The notes: generated from the letters alone by a model not told the origin. DNA of 12,394 nt from Candidatus Liptonbacteria bacterium RIFCSPLOWO2_01_FULL_53_13 (GCA_001818895.1 MHLB01000002.1:737-13130); one strand, 5' to 3'. Numbered from the stretch's first letter, positions 1 to 5,825 are shown. Numbers and translations are program-made.

Positions 1-400
1 CGTAAGCGCCGATATTCTGCACGGGCGCCGCGCCCGCGGTGCCGGGAATGCCCGAAAGCGTTTCAAGCCCCGCCCAGCCCTCTTTGACGCATCGCGCAAC
101 CACGTCGTCCCACGGCTCGCCCGCGCCCACCGTGACGTTTACCCGCCCATCGGCAATCTCATGCGCGAACCCGCGAATATCGTTCTTTATCACAAGCCCG
201 CCAAATCCCTCGTCCGCGATGACCAGATTGCTCCCCCCGCCCAGCACGAAAAAGGGGAACCCGCCTTTGCGCGCGAACGCAACCGCCTCAGAAAGTTCTT
301 CCTTTGTGCGAACTTCGGCAAAGTACCGCGCCGGCCCGCCGACTTTAAGGGTGGTAAAAGGCGCGAGGGGGACGTTTTCTTGAATGATGAGATGGGGCAT
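1..400 (-). CDS. murB: UDP-N-acetylmuramate dehydrogenase (MurB), N-terminal part, cut by window edge
   Basis: MurB reduces UDP-N-acetylglucosamine enolpyruvate to UDP-N-acetylmuramate with NADPH and FAD, a cytoplasmic step of peptidoglycan precursor synthesis. Reading from the ATG at 400, the 133 visible codons begin MPHLIIQENVPLAPFTTLKV and include the FAD-binding family segments VLGGGSNLVI (about residues 52-61) and, at the edge, SGIPGTAGAAPVQNIGAY. These are highly characteristic of MurB. The C-terminal half, with the substrate-binding part, lies outside the window. The start is chosen because the N-terminal xFTTLKVGGPA motif follows at the normal distance. No Shine-Dalgarno is visible. 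The start lies 14 bases after the stop of the upstream LAGLIDADG gene, so the two are probably co-transcribed. Confidence 0.95.
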   Translation of the reverse strand, partial: MPHLIIQENVPLAPFTTLKVGGPARYFAEVRTKEELSEAVAFARKGGFPFFVLGGGSNLVIADEGFGGLVIKNDIRGFAHEIADGRVNVTVGAGEPWDDVVARCVKEGWAGLETLSGIPGTAGAAPVQNIGAY

Positions 401-414
401 GGGAGACAAAATTT

Positions 415-1080
415 TCACACTACACCCTCCACTTTTGCAAATCTTGCCTTTCTTTGCAAGCTGATGGAATGGTTTGGGTAGTACAGATAGGCGAGAAGTT
501 TTCTCGTGTCTTTCATCGCATATCCGAGCTTCAACGACCTTCCTTGATTGTAACTGCCGAGTTTCTTAAGCGTAAGCCCGAGCTTCTTGTAAAGAATTGC
601 CATTAATTTTTCCAGGAATGCCCGACTGCCCGAAGTGAAATTGCTGCGCAATTCCGTTCTCGGCTTGTGGTTTTTTGTTGAAATGTAGTCCACGTAAAAC
701 ACGCTCCCGTCGCCGTCAAAATATCCTCGTATGAAATCAGCGATGTACGGCGGCGGAACATCGGGGAATGTTATCGTGCGGCTTTTCGCGCGAATCCCGC
801 CGCGGCGGGCGAGCGCAAAGTAAAGACGTTTTGAGCAGATACTTACGTTCCACGCATTGTCGCCTTTTTGCTTTCTGATGGGATGTTCCGACTTCATGGC
901 GCTCCGCATGGCTTCCAATACCCCTCTGTCGTTTGAGATGAAGAGTATGCGGTACGATCTCTCTTTGCGCATATATCCGTCTGCGAACCAAAACCCCAGC
1001 ACATATGCCATCTCGGGAGACCATCGGTCAAAAAATGCTTCATCAACGGCGTATTTTCTGCTGTGATAGCGTTTTGTCAT
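415..1080 (-). CDS. free-standing LAGLIDADG homing endonuclease-like protein (221 aa)
   Basis: It has the two-motif layout of monomeric LAGLIDADG endonucleases: AYVLGFWFADG at about residues 25-35 and DFIRGYFDGDGS at about 115-126. Both keep the acidic residue that binds the catalytic metal, and they are spaced by about 90 residues as in the family. Such enzymes cut long DNA sites and promote copying of their own gene; some relatives have become RNA maturases or regulators. It is not inside a recognisable intron or intein. The start is supported by a GGAGG at 1091-1095, ten bases upstream, the best Shine-Dalgarno in the window. It sits directly before murB (14-base gap), so insertion into the murB transcription unit is plausible. 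Activity and target are unknown. Confidence 0.85.
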   Translation of the reverse strand: MTKRYHSRKYAVDEAFFDRWSPEMAYVLGFWFADGYMRKERSYRILFISNDRGVLEAMRSAMKSEHPIRKQKGDNAWNVSICSKRLYFALARRGGIRAKSRTITFPDVPPPYIADFIRGYFDGDGSVFYVDYISTKNHKPRTELRSNFTSGSRAFLEKLMAILYKKLGLTLKKLGSYNQGRSLKLGYAMKDTRKLLAYLYYPNHSISLQRKARFAKVEGVV

Positions 1081-1090
1081 AGTTTCTTTT

Positions 1091-1095
1091 CCTCC
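1091..1095 (-). promoter_or_regulatory. Shine-Dalgarno GGAGG for the 221-aa LAGLIDADG gene
   Basis: On the minus strand GGAGG is followed by ten bases and then the ATG at 1080. Canonical ribosome-binding sites like this are otherwise nearly absent from the window, so it supports this start. Confidence 0.7.
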
Positions 1096-1208
1096 AATGT
1101 TCTACTCCTAACGTTCTACTCCATCTATCTATTTCCACCCGTCCTTTCCCTTCCGCCCTCCCGTTTTATGTAGAAGTATACTGAGGGCAAATAGGGATTT
1201 GCACCAAA

Positions 1209-1217
1209 ATTATAACA
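1209..1217 (-). promoter_or_regulatory. candidate extended -10 promoter for the LAGLIDADG-murB unit
   Basis: The minus strand reads TGTTATAAT, a perfect extended -10 (TGn plus TATAAT). No good -35 is seen; the upstream DNA is the pyrimidine-rich strand of the polypurine tract. Transcription would start near 1202 and give a leader of about 120 bases before the ATG at 1080. Confidence 0.4.
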
Positions 1218-1432
1218 TGGGGAGGAAATAAAAGAAAAAAAAGAAGAGAGAGATGGATAAAGGGAGGCGCGAAAAGAGAGGTGGGCAGGGGGAGGTGTGG
1301 AAAGAGAGACGGACAGAGAGAAGTGCGAAAAAAGAGATAAGGAGAAAGGCGCACGAAGAGAGGCTGGCGAGGAAGGGTGTGCGCGGAGAGAGGCGGAGAA
1401 GAACGAGAAAAAGTTATGAGCGCAAAGGCCCT
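1217..1432. other. long purine-rich tract, probably non-coding
   Basis: Roughly 85% of plus-strand bases here are purines, in GA-, GGA- and A-rich runs, and most of the few pyrimidines are isolated. It fills much of the 513-base gap between the LAGLIDADG gene and tRNA-Cys. The one notable reading frame (from 1253) is a Lys/Arg/Glu/Gly-rich string of the kind any purine tract would encode, so it is not called as a gene. The strand asymmetry could favour triplex (H-DNA) or R-loop formation. Confidence 0.6.
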
Positions 1433-1482
1433 AAAACTCGCGGAAATCGAAGAAACCCATTCTGGAGGCGGCAGCCGGAATC

Positions 1483-1513
1483 TCTCGCTACGCGAGATCT
1501 GGCGAAGCCATGA
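1483..1513. repeat. 31-nt double-hairpin repeat, copy 1 (in pseudo-tRNA T-loop)
   Basis: The element has two back-to-back hairpins: TCTCGC-TAC-GCGAGA (6-bp stem) and TGGC-GAA-GCCA (4-bp stem), ending in TGA. It is identical to copy 2. Removing it rejoins the tRNA-Cys sequence exactly. Confidence 0.85.
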
Positions 1514-1545
1514 GAACCGGTGCGTGGGAGTTTTGTCTCGCTGTG

Positions 1546-1576
1546 TCTCGCTACGCGAGATCTGGCGAAGCCATGA
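1546..1576. repeat. 31-nt double-hairpin repeat, copy 2 (in pseudo-tRNA anticodon loop)
   Basis: Identical to copy 1 over 31 bases. It is preceded by ten extra bases (1536-1545, TCTCGCTGTG) that look like a partial start of a further copy. Removing 1536-1576 rejoins the anticodon loop sequence TTTTG with CAGA. Confidence 0.85.
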
Positions 1577-1593
1577 CAGACCACTTGCCATTT

Positions 1594-1668
1594 TGGAGGC
1601 GGCAGCCGGAATCGAACCGGCGCGTGGGAGTTTTGCAGACTCCAGTGTTACCACTTCACCATGCCGCC
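1594..1668 (-). tRNA. tRNA-Cys(GCA)
   Basis: A complete cloverleaf reads on the minus strand. The acceptor strand GGCGGCA pairs with TGCCGCC, the discriminator is T, and the 3' CCA is encoded. The anticodon stem is GGAGT/ACTCC around the loop CTGCAAA (anticodon GCA), and the T arm is GCCGG-TTCGATT-CCGGC. It decodes UGU and UGC. It has its own consensus promoter immediately upstream and a wrecked duplicate immediately downstream. Confidence 0.97.
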
Positions 1669-1677
1669 AATGTGCGC

Positions 1678-1706
1678 AGTATAATCCAGGGTCGGTTTTT
1701 TTTCAA
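1678..1706 (-). promoter_or_regulatory. sigma70-type promoter of tRNA-Cys
   Basis: On the minus strand, -35 TTGAAA (1701-1706) and -10 TATACT (1678-1683) are separated by exactly 17 bases. The predicted transcription start is near 1671, only about three bases before the mature 5' end at 1668. Confidence 0.8.
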
Positions 1707-1736
1707 TTCTCCAACTTCTTAATTCTTGCGCGCGCA

Positions 1737-2096
1737 TCAGGTCCCAGGATTTTCGTCGGAATCTTCGTCCGGATGTTCCAATAATATTTTCTCTACTCTC
1801 GCCGCGTTTTCCACGCCAAGGTCAATCTCAAAATGGATGCGCGGCATCGGGTAGATGTTTATCTTCCGCAGAAGCAAATATTGCAGTTTTCCCTGTGCGC
1901 CAATGAGCGCCTTGAGCGTCTCTTTCGCTTTTTCCGGCGGGAGGATGCTCACTTTGACCGTCGCGGTCTCAAGCTTATGCTCCACGACGACGCCCGTGAT
2001 GGTGACGATGGCGCCCTGTGCGTCAAACTCACGGAGCAAGAGATTCCCGAGTTCTTCCTGGATGAGATTTGCGACGCGGAGAGGACGGTAGTTCAT
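1737..2096 (-). CDS. rbfA: ribosome-binding factor A
   Basis: RbfA is a small KH-like RNA-binding protein that binds the immature 30S subunit near the 5' end of 16S rRNA and helps late maturation and cold adaptation. The 119-aa length is normal. It starts MNYRPLRVANLIQEELGNLL, the typical first helix. Next come ITGVVVEHKLETATVKVSIL (about residues 33-52; usually ...VTxVxxSxDLxxAxVYVS) and the C-terminal segment KLQYLLLRKINIYPMPRIHF-EID, which corresponds to the family's R..L...l.lR..P.L.F..D. The acidic tail (HPDEDSDENPGT) is a small lineage extension. It lies 104 bases downstream of infB in the same orientation, the conserved infB-rbfA order. No Shine-Dalgarno is seen. Confidence 0.93.
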   Translation of the reverse strand: MNYRPLRVANLIQEELGNLLLREFDAQGAIVTITGVVVEHKLETATVKVSILPPEKAKETLKALIGAQGKLQYLLLRKINIYPMPRIHFEIDLGVENAARVEKILLEHPDEDSDENPGT

Positions 2097-2102
2097 AGAG
2101 AA

Positions 2103-2190
2103 AATGACTAATATCTAATTTCTAATGACTAAATAATGCGCCAATTACCCAATGATCCAATTAGGAATTAGTAATTAGAAATTGGTCATT
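2103..2190. repeat. AT-rich imperfect inverted repeat between infB and rbfA
   Basis: The left end AATGACTAATATCTAATTTC and the right end, read on the other strand as AATGACCAATTTCTAATTAC, are near-matching inverted arms built from TAATT/CTAAT units. The element fills most of the 104-base gap between the two genes and would form a long imperfect hairpin in the infB-rbfA transcript. Confidence 0.55.
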
Positions 2191-2192
2191 GT

Positions 2193-2216
2193 GTAGCCGG
2201 TTACGCACCGGCTACC
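2193..2216 (-). other. hairpin spanning the infB stop codon
   Basis: GTAGCCGG and CCGGCTAC form an 8-bp perfect stem with a 7-8 base loop. On the minus strand the loop carries the TAA stop of infB (2201-2203). No T-run follows, so this is not a classical intrinsic terminator. It could attenuate rbfA expression or protect a 3' end. Confidence 0.5.
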
Positions 2217-3787
2217 ACTATCTTGTCCCCGATTTTCACCATCGTGTCCGCCGACACCAAAAGTCCGCATTCGTTTCCCTCGCGCACTTCGTGCGCGTCT
2301 TTCTTTTCTTGCTGGAGATTGCCGATGCGTCCTTTGCCTGCGGGAACGCCTTCGCCTGTGGTGAGCGAAGTCGAACCACGCATGAGCGTGAATTGCGTTT
2401 TGTTGCGGACGACTCCGTGCGTCACGCGCCCGCCCACGACTTGCTTCTCCTGTTTCTCAGCGTTGAAGACGGCAAGCACTTCCAATTCTCCCTCGGACTT
2501 CGGCTTCGCCTGTTCCGTAAGATATTCCTCAATCGCGCGCGTGAGGTCGTAAATGATCTCGGAAGAGATGATGCGTATGCCGTTCACGTCCGCAAGCATT
2601 TTCGCGGTCTTGTCGGCTTTGCACTTGAACGCAATGACCATCGCTTTGGTGGACATCGCGAGCCGGATGTCGTTGTCGTTCACTTCGCCCACCGCGTCGC
2701 CCACGATCTGAATAGGCTTGCTTTCCGCCATCGCGTGAATGATGCCGTAAAGCGCTTCAAGCGAGCCCGTGTCCGAGGCCTTCACGATAATGCGAAGGCA
2801 GTTCGGGCGCTCATCCGGCGCCACATTCGCGGCGGTCGTGGTGCGCGTGCTGTTTCCCTTGATTGCGGCGTCCAAAAGCTCCGGCATCGTGCCCGACGAG
2901 AATTCCTCGCCCACCTGCGGGAGCGATTCAAACCCGATGACAAGCGCGGGCGCGGAAGGGGAGAGCTCTTTCCGCACTTCCCCGATGAAGTTTTCCAGAA
3001 TGCGGATGTTTCCCTGCGCGGTCTTGGTCGCGATGGGCGTGCCGTGCCGGAGCGTGCCGTTTTTCACGATGACCGTCGCTTCAAGCCCGCGCCGGCGGTC
3101 CATTTTCGTTTCCAGCACGAATCCGCTTGCGGGCGCCTCGGGGTCGTAGGTGAGATTTTCCACGTCCGCCGCGAGAAGCAGAAGGTCAAGCAATTCGTCC
3201 ACATGGTCGCCGGATTTTGAGGACACGGGCTGATAACTTACTTGCCCGCCGTACCCCTCCAGGAGAACGCCCGCGTTCGCGAGGTCGTTTTTCACGCGCT
3301 CCACGTCTGCGCCGTTCTTGTCTATTTTCGTGATGGCTACCACAAAGGGCGTTTTGGATTCGTGAAGAATCTTAATGGACTCCGTTGTTTGCGGTTTCAC
3401 GCCGTCGTCCGCGGCGACGACGAGAATCGCGAGGTCGGCGACGTGCGCGCCGCGCGCGCGCATTTTGGAGAACGCCTCGTGCCCGGGGGTGTCAATGAAC
3501 GTAATTCTTCTCCCTTCGGGAGACGCTGATTTATGCGGATCAACACGCGGATTTGCGCTGATGGGTCCACGTTCATCCGCGCTAATCAGCCCCTCATCCG
3601 CGCTTATCTGCGCCTTATGGATAATTTCGTACGCCCCGATGCTCTGCGTAATCCCTCCGGCCTCCCGCGCCGCCACGCTCGTTTTGCGGATATAATCAAG
3701 CAAGGTGGTCTTGCCGTGGTCAACGTGGCCCATTACCACGACGATGGGCGGCCTAGGAACGAGGTTATTGGTAGGGGAGTCGGACAT
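2201..3787 (-). CDS. infB: translation initiation factor IF-2, short form with an in-frame repeat insertion
   Basis: IF-2 is the GTPase that places initiator tRNA on the 30S subunit and drives subunit joining. The 528-aa protein begins almost at the G domain, lacking the long N-terminal region seen in E. coli. G motifs: G1 GHVDHGKT (20-27), G2 GGITQ (44-48), G3 DTPGH (99-103), G4 TKID (153-156; Thr where NKxD usually has Asn), G5 SSKSG (189-193). Domains II, III and the C-terminal initiator-tRNA-binding domain follow, ending [13 protein letters not shown]. The family normally has about 10 residues between AYEI and ITFIDTPGH; here about 38 (57-94) are present, rich in ISADE/ISAN/KSAS and encoded by repeat-like DNA. 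rbfA follows downstream. No Shine-Dalgarno is visible. Confidence 0.95.
   Translation of the reverse strand: MSDSPTNNLVPRPPIVVVMGHVDHGKTTLLDYIRKTSVAAREAGGITQSIGAYEIIHKAQISADEGLISADERGPISANPRVDPHKSASPEGRRITFIDTPGHEAFSKMRARGAHVADLAILVVAADDGVKPQTTESIKILHESKTPFVVAITKIDKNGADVERVKNDLANAGVLLEGYGGQVSYQPVSSKSGDHVDELLDLLLLAADVENLTYDPEAPASGFVLETKMDRRRGLEATVIVKNGTLRHGTPIATKTAQGNIRILENFIGEVRKELSPSAPALVIGFESLPQVGEEFSSGTMPELLDAAIKGNSTRTTTAANVAPDERPNCLRIIVKASDTGSLEALYGIIHAMAESKPIQIVGDAVGEVNDNDIRLAMSTKAMVIAFKCKADKTAKMLADVNGIRIISSEIIYDLTRAIEEYLTEQAKPKSEGELEVLAVFNAEKQEKQVVGGRVTHGVVRNKTQFTLMRGSTSLTTGEGVPAGKGRIGNLQQEKKDAHEVREGNECGLLVSADTMVKIGDKIVVAGA
3506..3619 (-). repeat. repeat-derived in-frame insert within infB
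   Basis: The plus strand here is a run of related ATCCGCGCT(A/T)ATC(A/T)G-type units (ATCCGCGCTAATCAG, ATCCGCGCTTATCTG, and diverged units GCGGATTTGCGCTGATGG and GCGGATCAACACGCG in reverse sense). Translated, it gives [20 protein letters not shown] and continues [10 protein letters not shown], between G2 and G3 of IF-2. Low-complexity composition and the absence of this stretch from the family point to an inserted repeat that has stayed in frame. Confidence 0.75.
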
Positions 3788-3819
3788 AACGATTTACTGA
3801 CCATATCAGAAACATAGCT

Positions 3820-3825
3820 ATTATA
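3820..3825 (-). promoter_or_regulatory. candidate -10 for infB
   Basis: The minus strand has TATAAT, 33-38 bases upstream of the infB ATG at 3787. No clear -35 is present. It lies within the same short divergent spacer as the promoter of the opposite gene. Confidence 0.35.
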
Positions 3826-3838
3826 CAAGCTTTTTGTG

Positions 3839-3847
3839 TGATATAAT
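3839..3847 (+). promoter_or_regulatory. extended -10 promoter of the HTH-LAGLIDADG gene
   Basis: TGATATAAT is a perfect extended -10 (TG, one base, TATAAT). The expected start of transcription, six to seven bases after it, coincides with the ATG at 3854, suggesting a leaderless or nearly leaderless mRNA. The GGAGG in between is only one base from the ATG, too close to act as a Shine-Dalgarno. Confidence 0.6.
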
Positions 3848-3853
3848 GGAGGC

Positions 3854-4855
3854 ATGGCAGAACAGGATATAGGAAAAAGGTTCAGATTTCCCAAGGGACA
3901 GCAAAGAACATTTATTAAAAGTTGCGTGAATAGACTCGGAGCTACGAGTAGACGCTTGGCAGAATTCGCGAATGTGAGCGTGCGGACGGTGACGGATTGG
4001 AAGCGAGAGAAGTTTCTTCTGCCGGTTTCGGTAGCAAGGAAGTTGAGCAAGAAAAGCGGCGTGGCCTTGCCGAGCGGAATAAAAACTGAAGGACGGTATT
4101 GGTATACATTCAAAGGAGGGAAGGAGGGTGGCTACGCGGTTTATAATCAGTACGGAAGGGTCGGAGGTGACGAAGAAGCAAGGAAAAAGAAATGGCGAGA
4201 ATGGTGGGAGAGAGAAGGACGCTTGAGGAAAGACATTTTATTCGCCGAACTTCCGTTTCGTAAACCCGCGCCATCCGAGAAGCTCGCCGAGTTTATGGGC
4301 ATTATGATGGGAGATGGGGGGATGAGTAAGTTCCAAGCGACCATAACTCTGCATCACATTGATGACTTGGCATATAGCAAATTCGTTCGCCGTCTTGCCT
4401 ACGAGCTTTTTGGCGTGAAACCCAGCGTTTATCATAGAGTTAGCCATTCGGTAAATCAGATTGTGATATCACGCCACGGGTTGATAGAATATCTGCATAG
4501 CTTAGGATTGCCGATTGGCAATAAAGTGAAACAACAGTTCGATATTCCCGAATGGATCAAAGAGAACAAAAAATTTGCCGTTGCTTGCGCGCGCGGGCTT
4601 GTTGATACGGACGGGTCCGTGTTTACCCACACCTATCGCGTGAACGGGAAGTGGTACAGCTATAAGAAACTTGATTTCAGCAGTATGTCAGAGCCGCTTC
4701 GCCGATCAATGCACGAGATTTTCACCGATGCCGGTCTACATGCGAGATTTCTTAAGGCGAAGAGTATCCGCCTCGATAGCGTTGCCGATATGAAGCGATA
4801 CTTTGAGGTTATCTCATCCCATAATCCAAAGCACTTGAAGAGATATCGGCGGTGA
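3854..4855 (+). CDS. HTH-LAGLIDADG homing endonuclease-like protein (333 aa)
   Basis: The C-terminal two thirds carry two LAGLIDADG motifs, EFMGIMMGDG (about 146-155) and CARGLVDTDGS (about 245-255), each with its metal-binding acid and about 100 residues apart, as in single-chain homing endonucleases. The N-terminal third (about 28-62, LGATSRRLAEFANVSVRTVT) resembles a helix-turn-helix, followed by a basic/aromatic linker rich in Lys, Arg and Trp (residues 80-122). No intron or intein surrounds it, so it is free-standing. It is transcribed divergently from infB from an extended -10 that overlaps its start, and tRNA-Ser follows 42 bases downstream. It may be a mobile nuclease or a domesticated regulator with an endonuclease fold; which one cannot be told from sequence. 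Confidence 0.83.
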   Translation: MAEQDIGKRFRFPKGQQRTFIKSCVNRLGATSRRLAEFANVSVRTVTDWKREKFLLPVSVARKLSKKSGVALPSGIKTEGRYWYTFKGGKEGGYAVYNQYGRVGGDEEARKKKWREWWEREGRLRKDILFAELPFRKPAPSEKLAEFMGIMMGDGGMSKFQATITLHHIDDLAYSKFVRRLAYELFGVKPSVYHRVSHSVNQIVISRHGLIEYLHSLGLPIGNKVKQQFDIPEWIKENKKFAVACARGLVDTDGSVFTHTYRVNGKWYSYKKLDFSSMSEPLRRSMHEIFTDAGLHARFLKAKSIRLDSVADMKRYFEVISSHNPKHLKRYRR

Positions 4856-4897
4856 GGTAGTGTTACAGTAGTTGCAAAACGCAACAAATGATGATTT

Positions 4898-4986
4898 GGA
4901 GACGTGGGTGAGCGGTTGAAACCGGCACGGTGCTAACGTGTTAGGGGTGTTAAAACCCCTCGGAGGTTCGAATCCTCCCGTCTCCG
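4898..4986 (+). tRNA. tRNA-Ser(GCT)
   Basis: A class II cloverleaf: acceptor GGAGACG/CGTCTCC with G as discriminator, D stem GGT/ACC, anticodon stem GCACG/CGTGT around loop GTGCTAA (anticodon GCT), a long variable arm AGGGG-TGTTAAAA-CCCCT, and T arm GGAGG-TTCGAAT-CCTCC. It decodes AGU and AGC. The CCA end is not encoded (CACC follows), unlike tRNA-Cys in this window. No convincing promoter is seen in the 42 bases upstream, which hold only the small hairpin GTTGC-AAAAC-GCAAC. Confidence 0.95.
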
Positions 4987-5058
4987 CACCGAACCAGAGA
5001 TTGCACAGCAATCACGGTTCGGTGCGGTCCAGAACCGTGCTACGCCCTGGTTCCGGAC
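4986..5058. repeat. two hairpins directly after tRNA-Ser
   Basis: GCACCGAACC (4986-4995) pairs perfectly with GGTTCGGTGC (5016-5025), enclosing the inner hairpin GATTGC-ACA-GCAATC. The next hairpin is GTCC-A-GAACC (5027-5036) with GGTTC-C-GGAC (5049-5058). No T-run follows either. The first stem begins on the tRNA discriminator base. They could direct 3' processing or be palindromic repeats. Confidence 0.6.
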
Positions 5059-5104
5059 GCCTTCACAAAGATGTTCTACTTTAAGCGTAGCGATGAGGGA
5101 ATGC

Positions 5105-5136
5105 AAAAAGGGATGACCTTGCGTCGTCCTCTTTTT
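5105..5136 (+). terminator. probable intrinsic terminator, possibly bidirectional
   Basis: AAAAAGGGATGAC (5105-5117) folds on GTCGTCCTCTTTTT (5123-5136) across the loop CTTGC, with one G-T pair and a small bulge, and ends in a T-run; the A-run at the other side would serve the opposite strand. It would end the tRNA-Ser transcript ahead of the exporter gene. Confidence 0.6.
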
Positions 5137-5160
5137 GGTTTATGATGAGATGAGAGAAGG
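5117..5160 (+). promoter_or_regulatory. promoter of the LysE-type gene, relative of the 51-bp promoter repeat
   Basis: TTGCGT (5119-5124), a 16-base spacer containing a T-run, and TATGAT (5141-5146), followed by a purine-rich start region. The order CCTTGCG, T-run plus GG, TATGAT, GA-rich is the same as in the repeats at 10706 and 11300, though the sequence has diverged. Confidence 0.5.
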
Positions 5161-5178
5161 GTTCGGACCAAATAAATC

Positions 5179-5805
5179 ATGAAAATTTTTATAAATGGTT
5201 TAACAACAGGGTTAATTTTACAGCTAGCCATAGGGCCAGTTTTCTTTTTTATTGCCAACGTAACAATACAAAGAACAATCTTTGATGGGCTAGCCGGGGT
5301 ATTGGCGGTTACTTTCGTTGACTATTTCTACATCACATTGGCAATCTTGGGTATCGGCAAATTACTTGAAAACAACAAAGTAAAAAGGACGTTTGGAATT
5401 ATCAGCTCGGTTGTATTGGCCATATTTGGGATAATTATTATTAGAGGTATTACAGGTGCGGGGATAACGGCATCTGCGATTTCTAGCTCGACGGATTTGT
5501 TTTCGAGCTTTGCCTCAGTGTTTTTTCTTACCATCTCCAGCCCCATGACAATCGTTTTCTTTACCAGTTTATTTACGGCTAAAGCCGTTGAATATAACTA
5601 TGCAAAAAGGGAATTACTTTTGTTTGGGTTCGGAACGGGAATGGCAACGCTCTTATTTATGGGAACGTCAGTACTAGTATTTTCTTTGATCAAGGGAAAT
5701 ATTCCAGTGTTACTGATCCAAATATTGAATTTAATCGTTGGGTGTTTGCTTATCGGATATGGTGTGGTTAGATTTGTAAAAGTTGTTAACAACAGGGTAA
5801 AATAA
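5179..5805 (+). CDS. LysE/RhtB-family amino-acid exporter-like membrane protein
   Basis: A 208-aa, strongly hydrophobic protein, the usual LysE/RhtB length, with about six predicted membrane segments (about 6-30, 38-60, 70-90, 108-132, 146-170, 176-200). The N-terminal GLTTGLILQLAIGPVFFFI matches the family's conserved Gly-Pro segment (usually G...PGP), and TISSPMTIVFF (about 118-128) sits where the family has N/S-P-K-xxxFF. Members export amino acids or related small molecules; the substrate cannot be assigned here. It is visibly more AT-rich than the infB side, suggesting a different origin. No Shine-Dalgarno is close to the ATG; GAGAGAAGGG lies 18 bases upstream, too far. It seems to be transcribed alone from the promoter described at 5117. 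Confidence 0.82.
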   Translation: MKIFINGLTTGLILQLAIGPVFFFIANVTIQRTIFDGLAGVLAVTFVDYFYITLAILGIGKLLENNKVKRTFGIISSVVLAIFGIIIIRGITGAGITASAISSSTDLFSSFASVFFLTISSPMTIVFFTSLFTAKAVEYNYAKRELLLFGFGTGMATLLFMGTSVLVFSLIKGNIPVLLIQILNLIVGCLLIGYGVVRFVKVVNNRVK

Positions 5806-5825
5806 TAAAAAGAATTTGCCGCCAA

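Larger units (their letters stand above)
1463..1591 (-). pseudogene. tRNA-Cys pseudogene broken by two repeat insertions
   Basis: This is a second copy of the neighbouring tRNA-Cys. Its 3' side (plus-strand TGGAGGCGGCAGCCGGAATC) matches exactly. It is then interrupted by 31 bases (1483-1513), resumes as GAACCGGTGCGTGGGAG (one mismatch), continues to the anticodon loop, and is interrupted again by 41 bases (1536-1576). The remainder (1577-1591) matches the start of the tRNA only with an 11-base deletion, and the 5' acceptor strand and anticodon 5' stem are missing, so it cannot fold as a tRNA. The insertions fall in the middle of the T-loop and between anticodon bases 34 and 35. Confidence 0.8.

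Noticed and set aside
1253..1513. 86-codon Lys/Arg-rich plus-strand frame
   Set aside because: The composition follows from the purine tract, and the frame ends inside the tRNA pseudogene and repeat.
1463..1591. tRNA-Cys copy as a functional gene with introns
   Set aside because: Even after removing both inserts, the 5' acceptor strand and the 5' anticodon stem are missing, and the inserts are far too short for self-splicing introns.
1166..1654. 162-codon minus-strand frame
   Set aside because: It runs through the tRNA-Cys gene, both repeats and the pyrimidine strand of the purine tract; the Leu/Ser/Phe/Pro-rich product is an artefact.
2189..3220. Long plus-strand open frame (343 codons)
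   Set aside because: It is the antisense shadow of infB; its His/Arg-rich composition reflects the complement of GC-rich codons, and infB has full family motifs.
4898..4986. tRNA-Ser as attachment site of an integrated element covering 5000-10450
   Set aside because: No duplicated tRNA 3' end and no integrase gene were found in the window.
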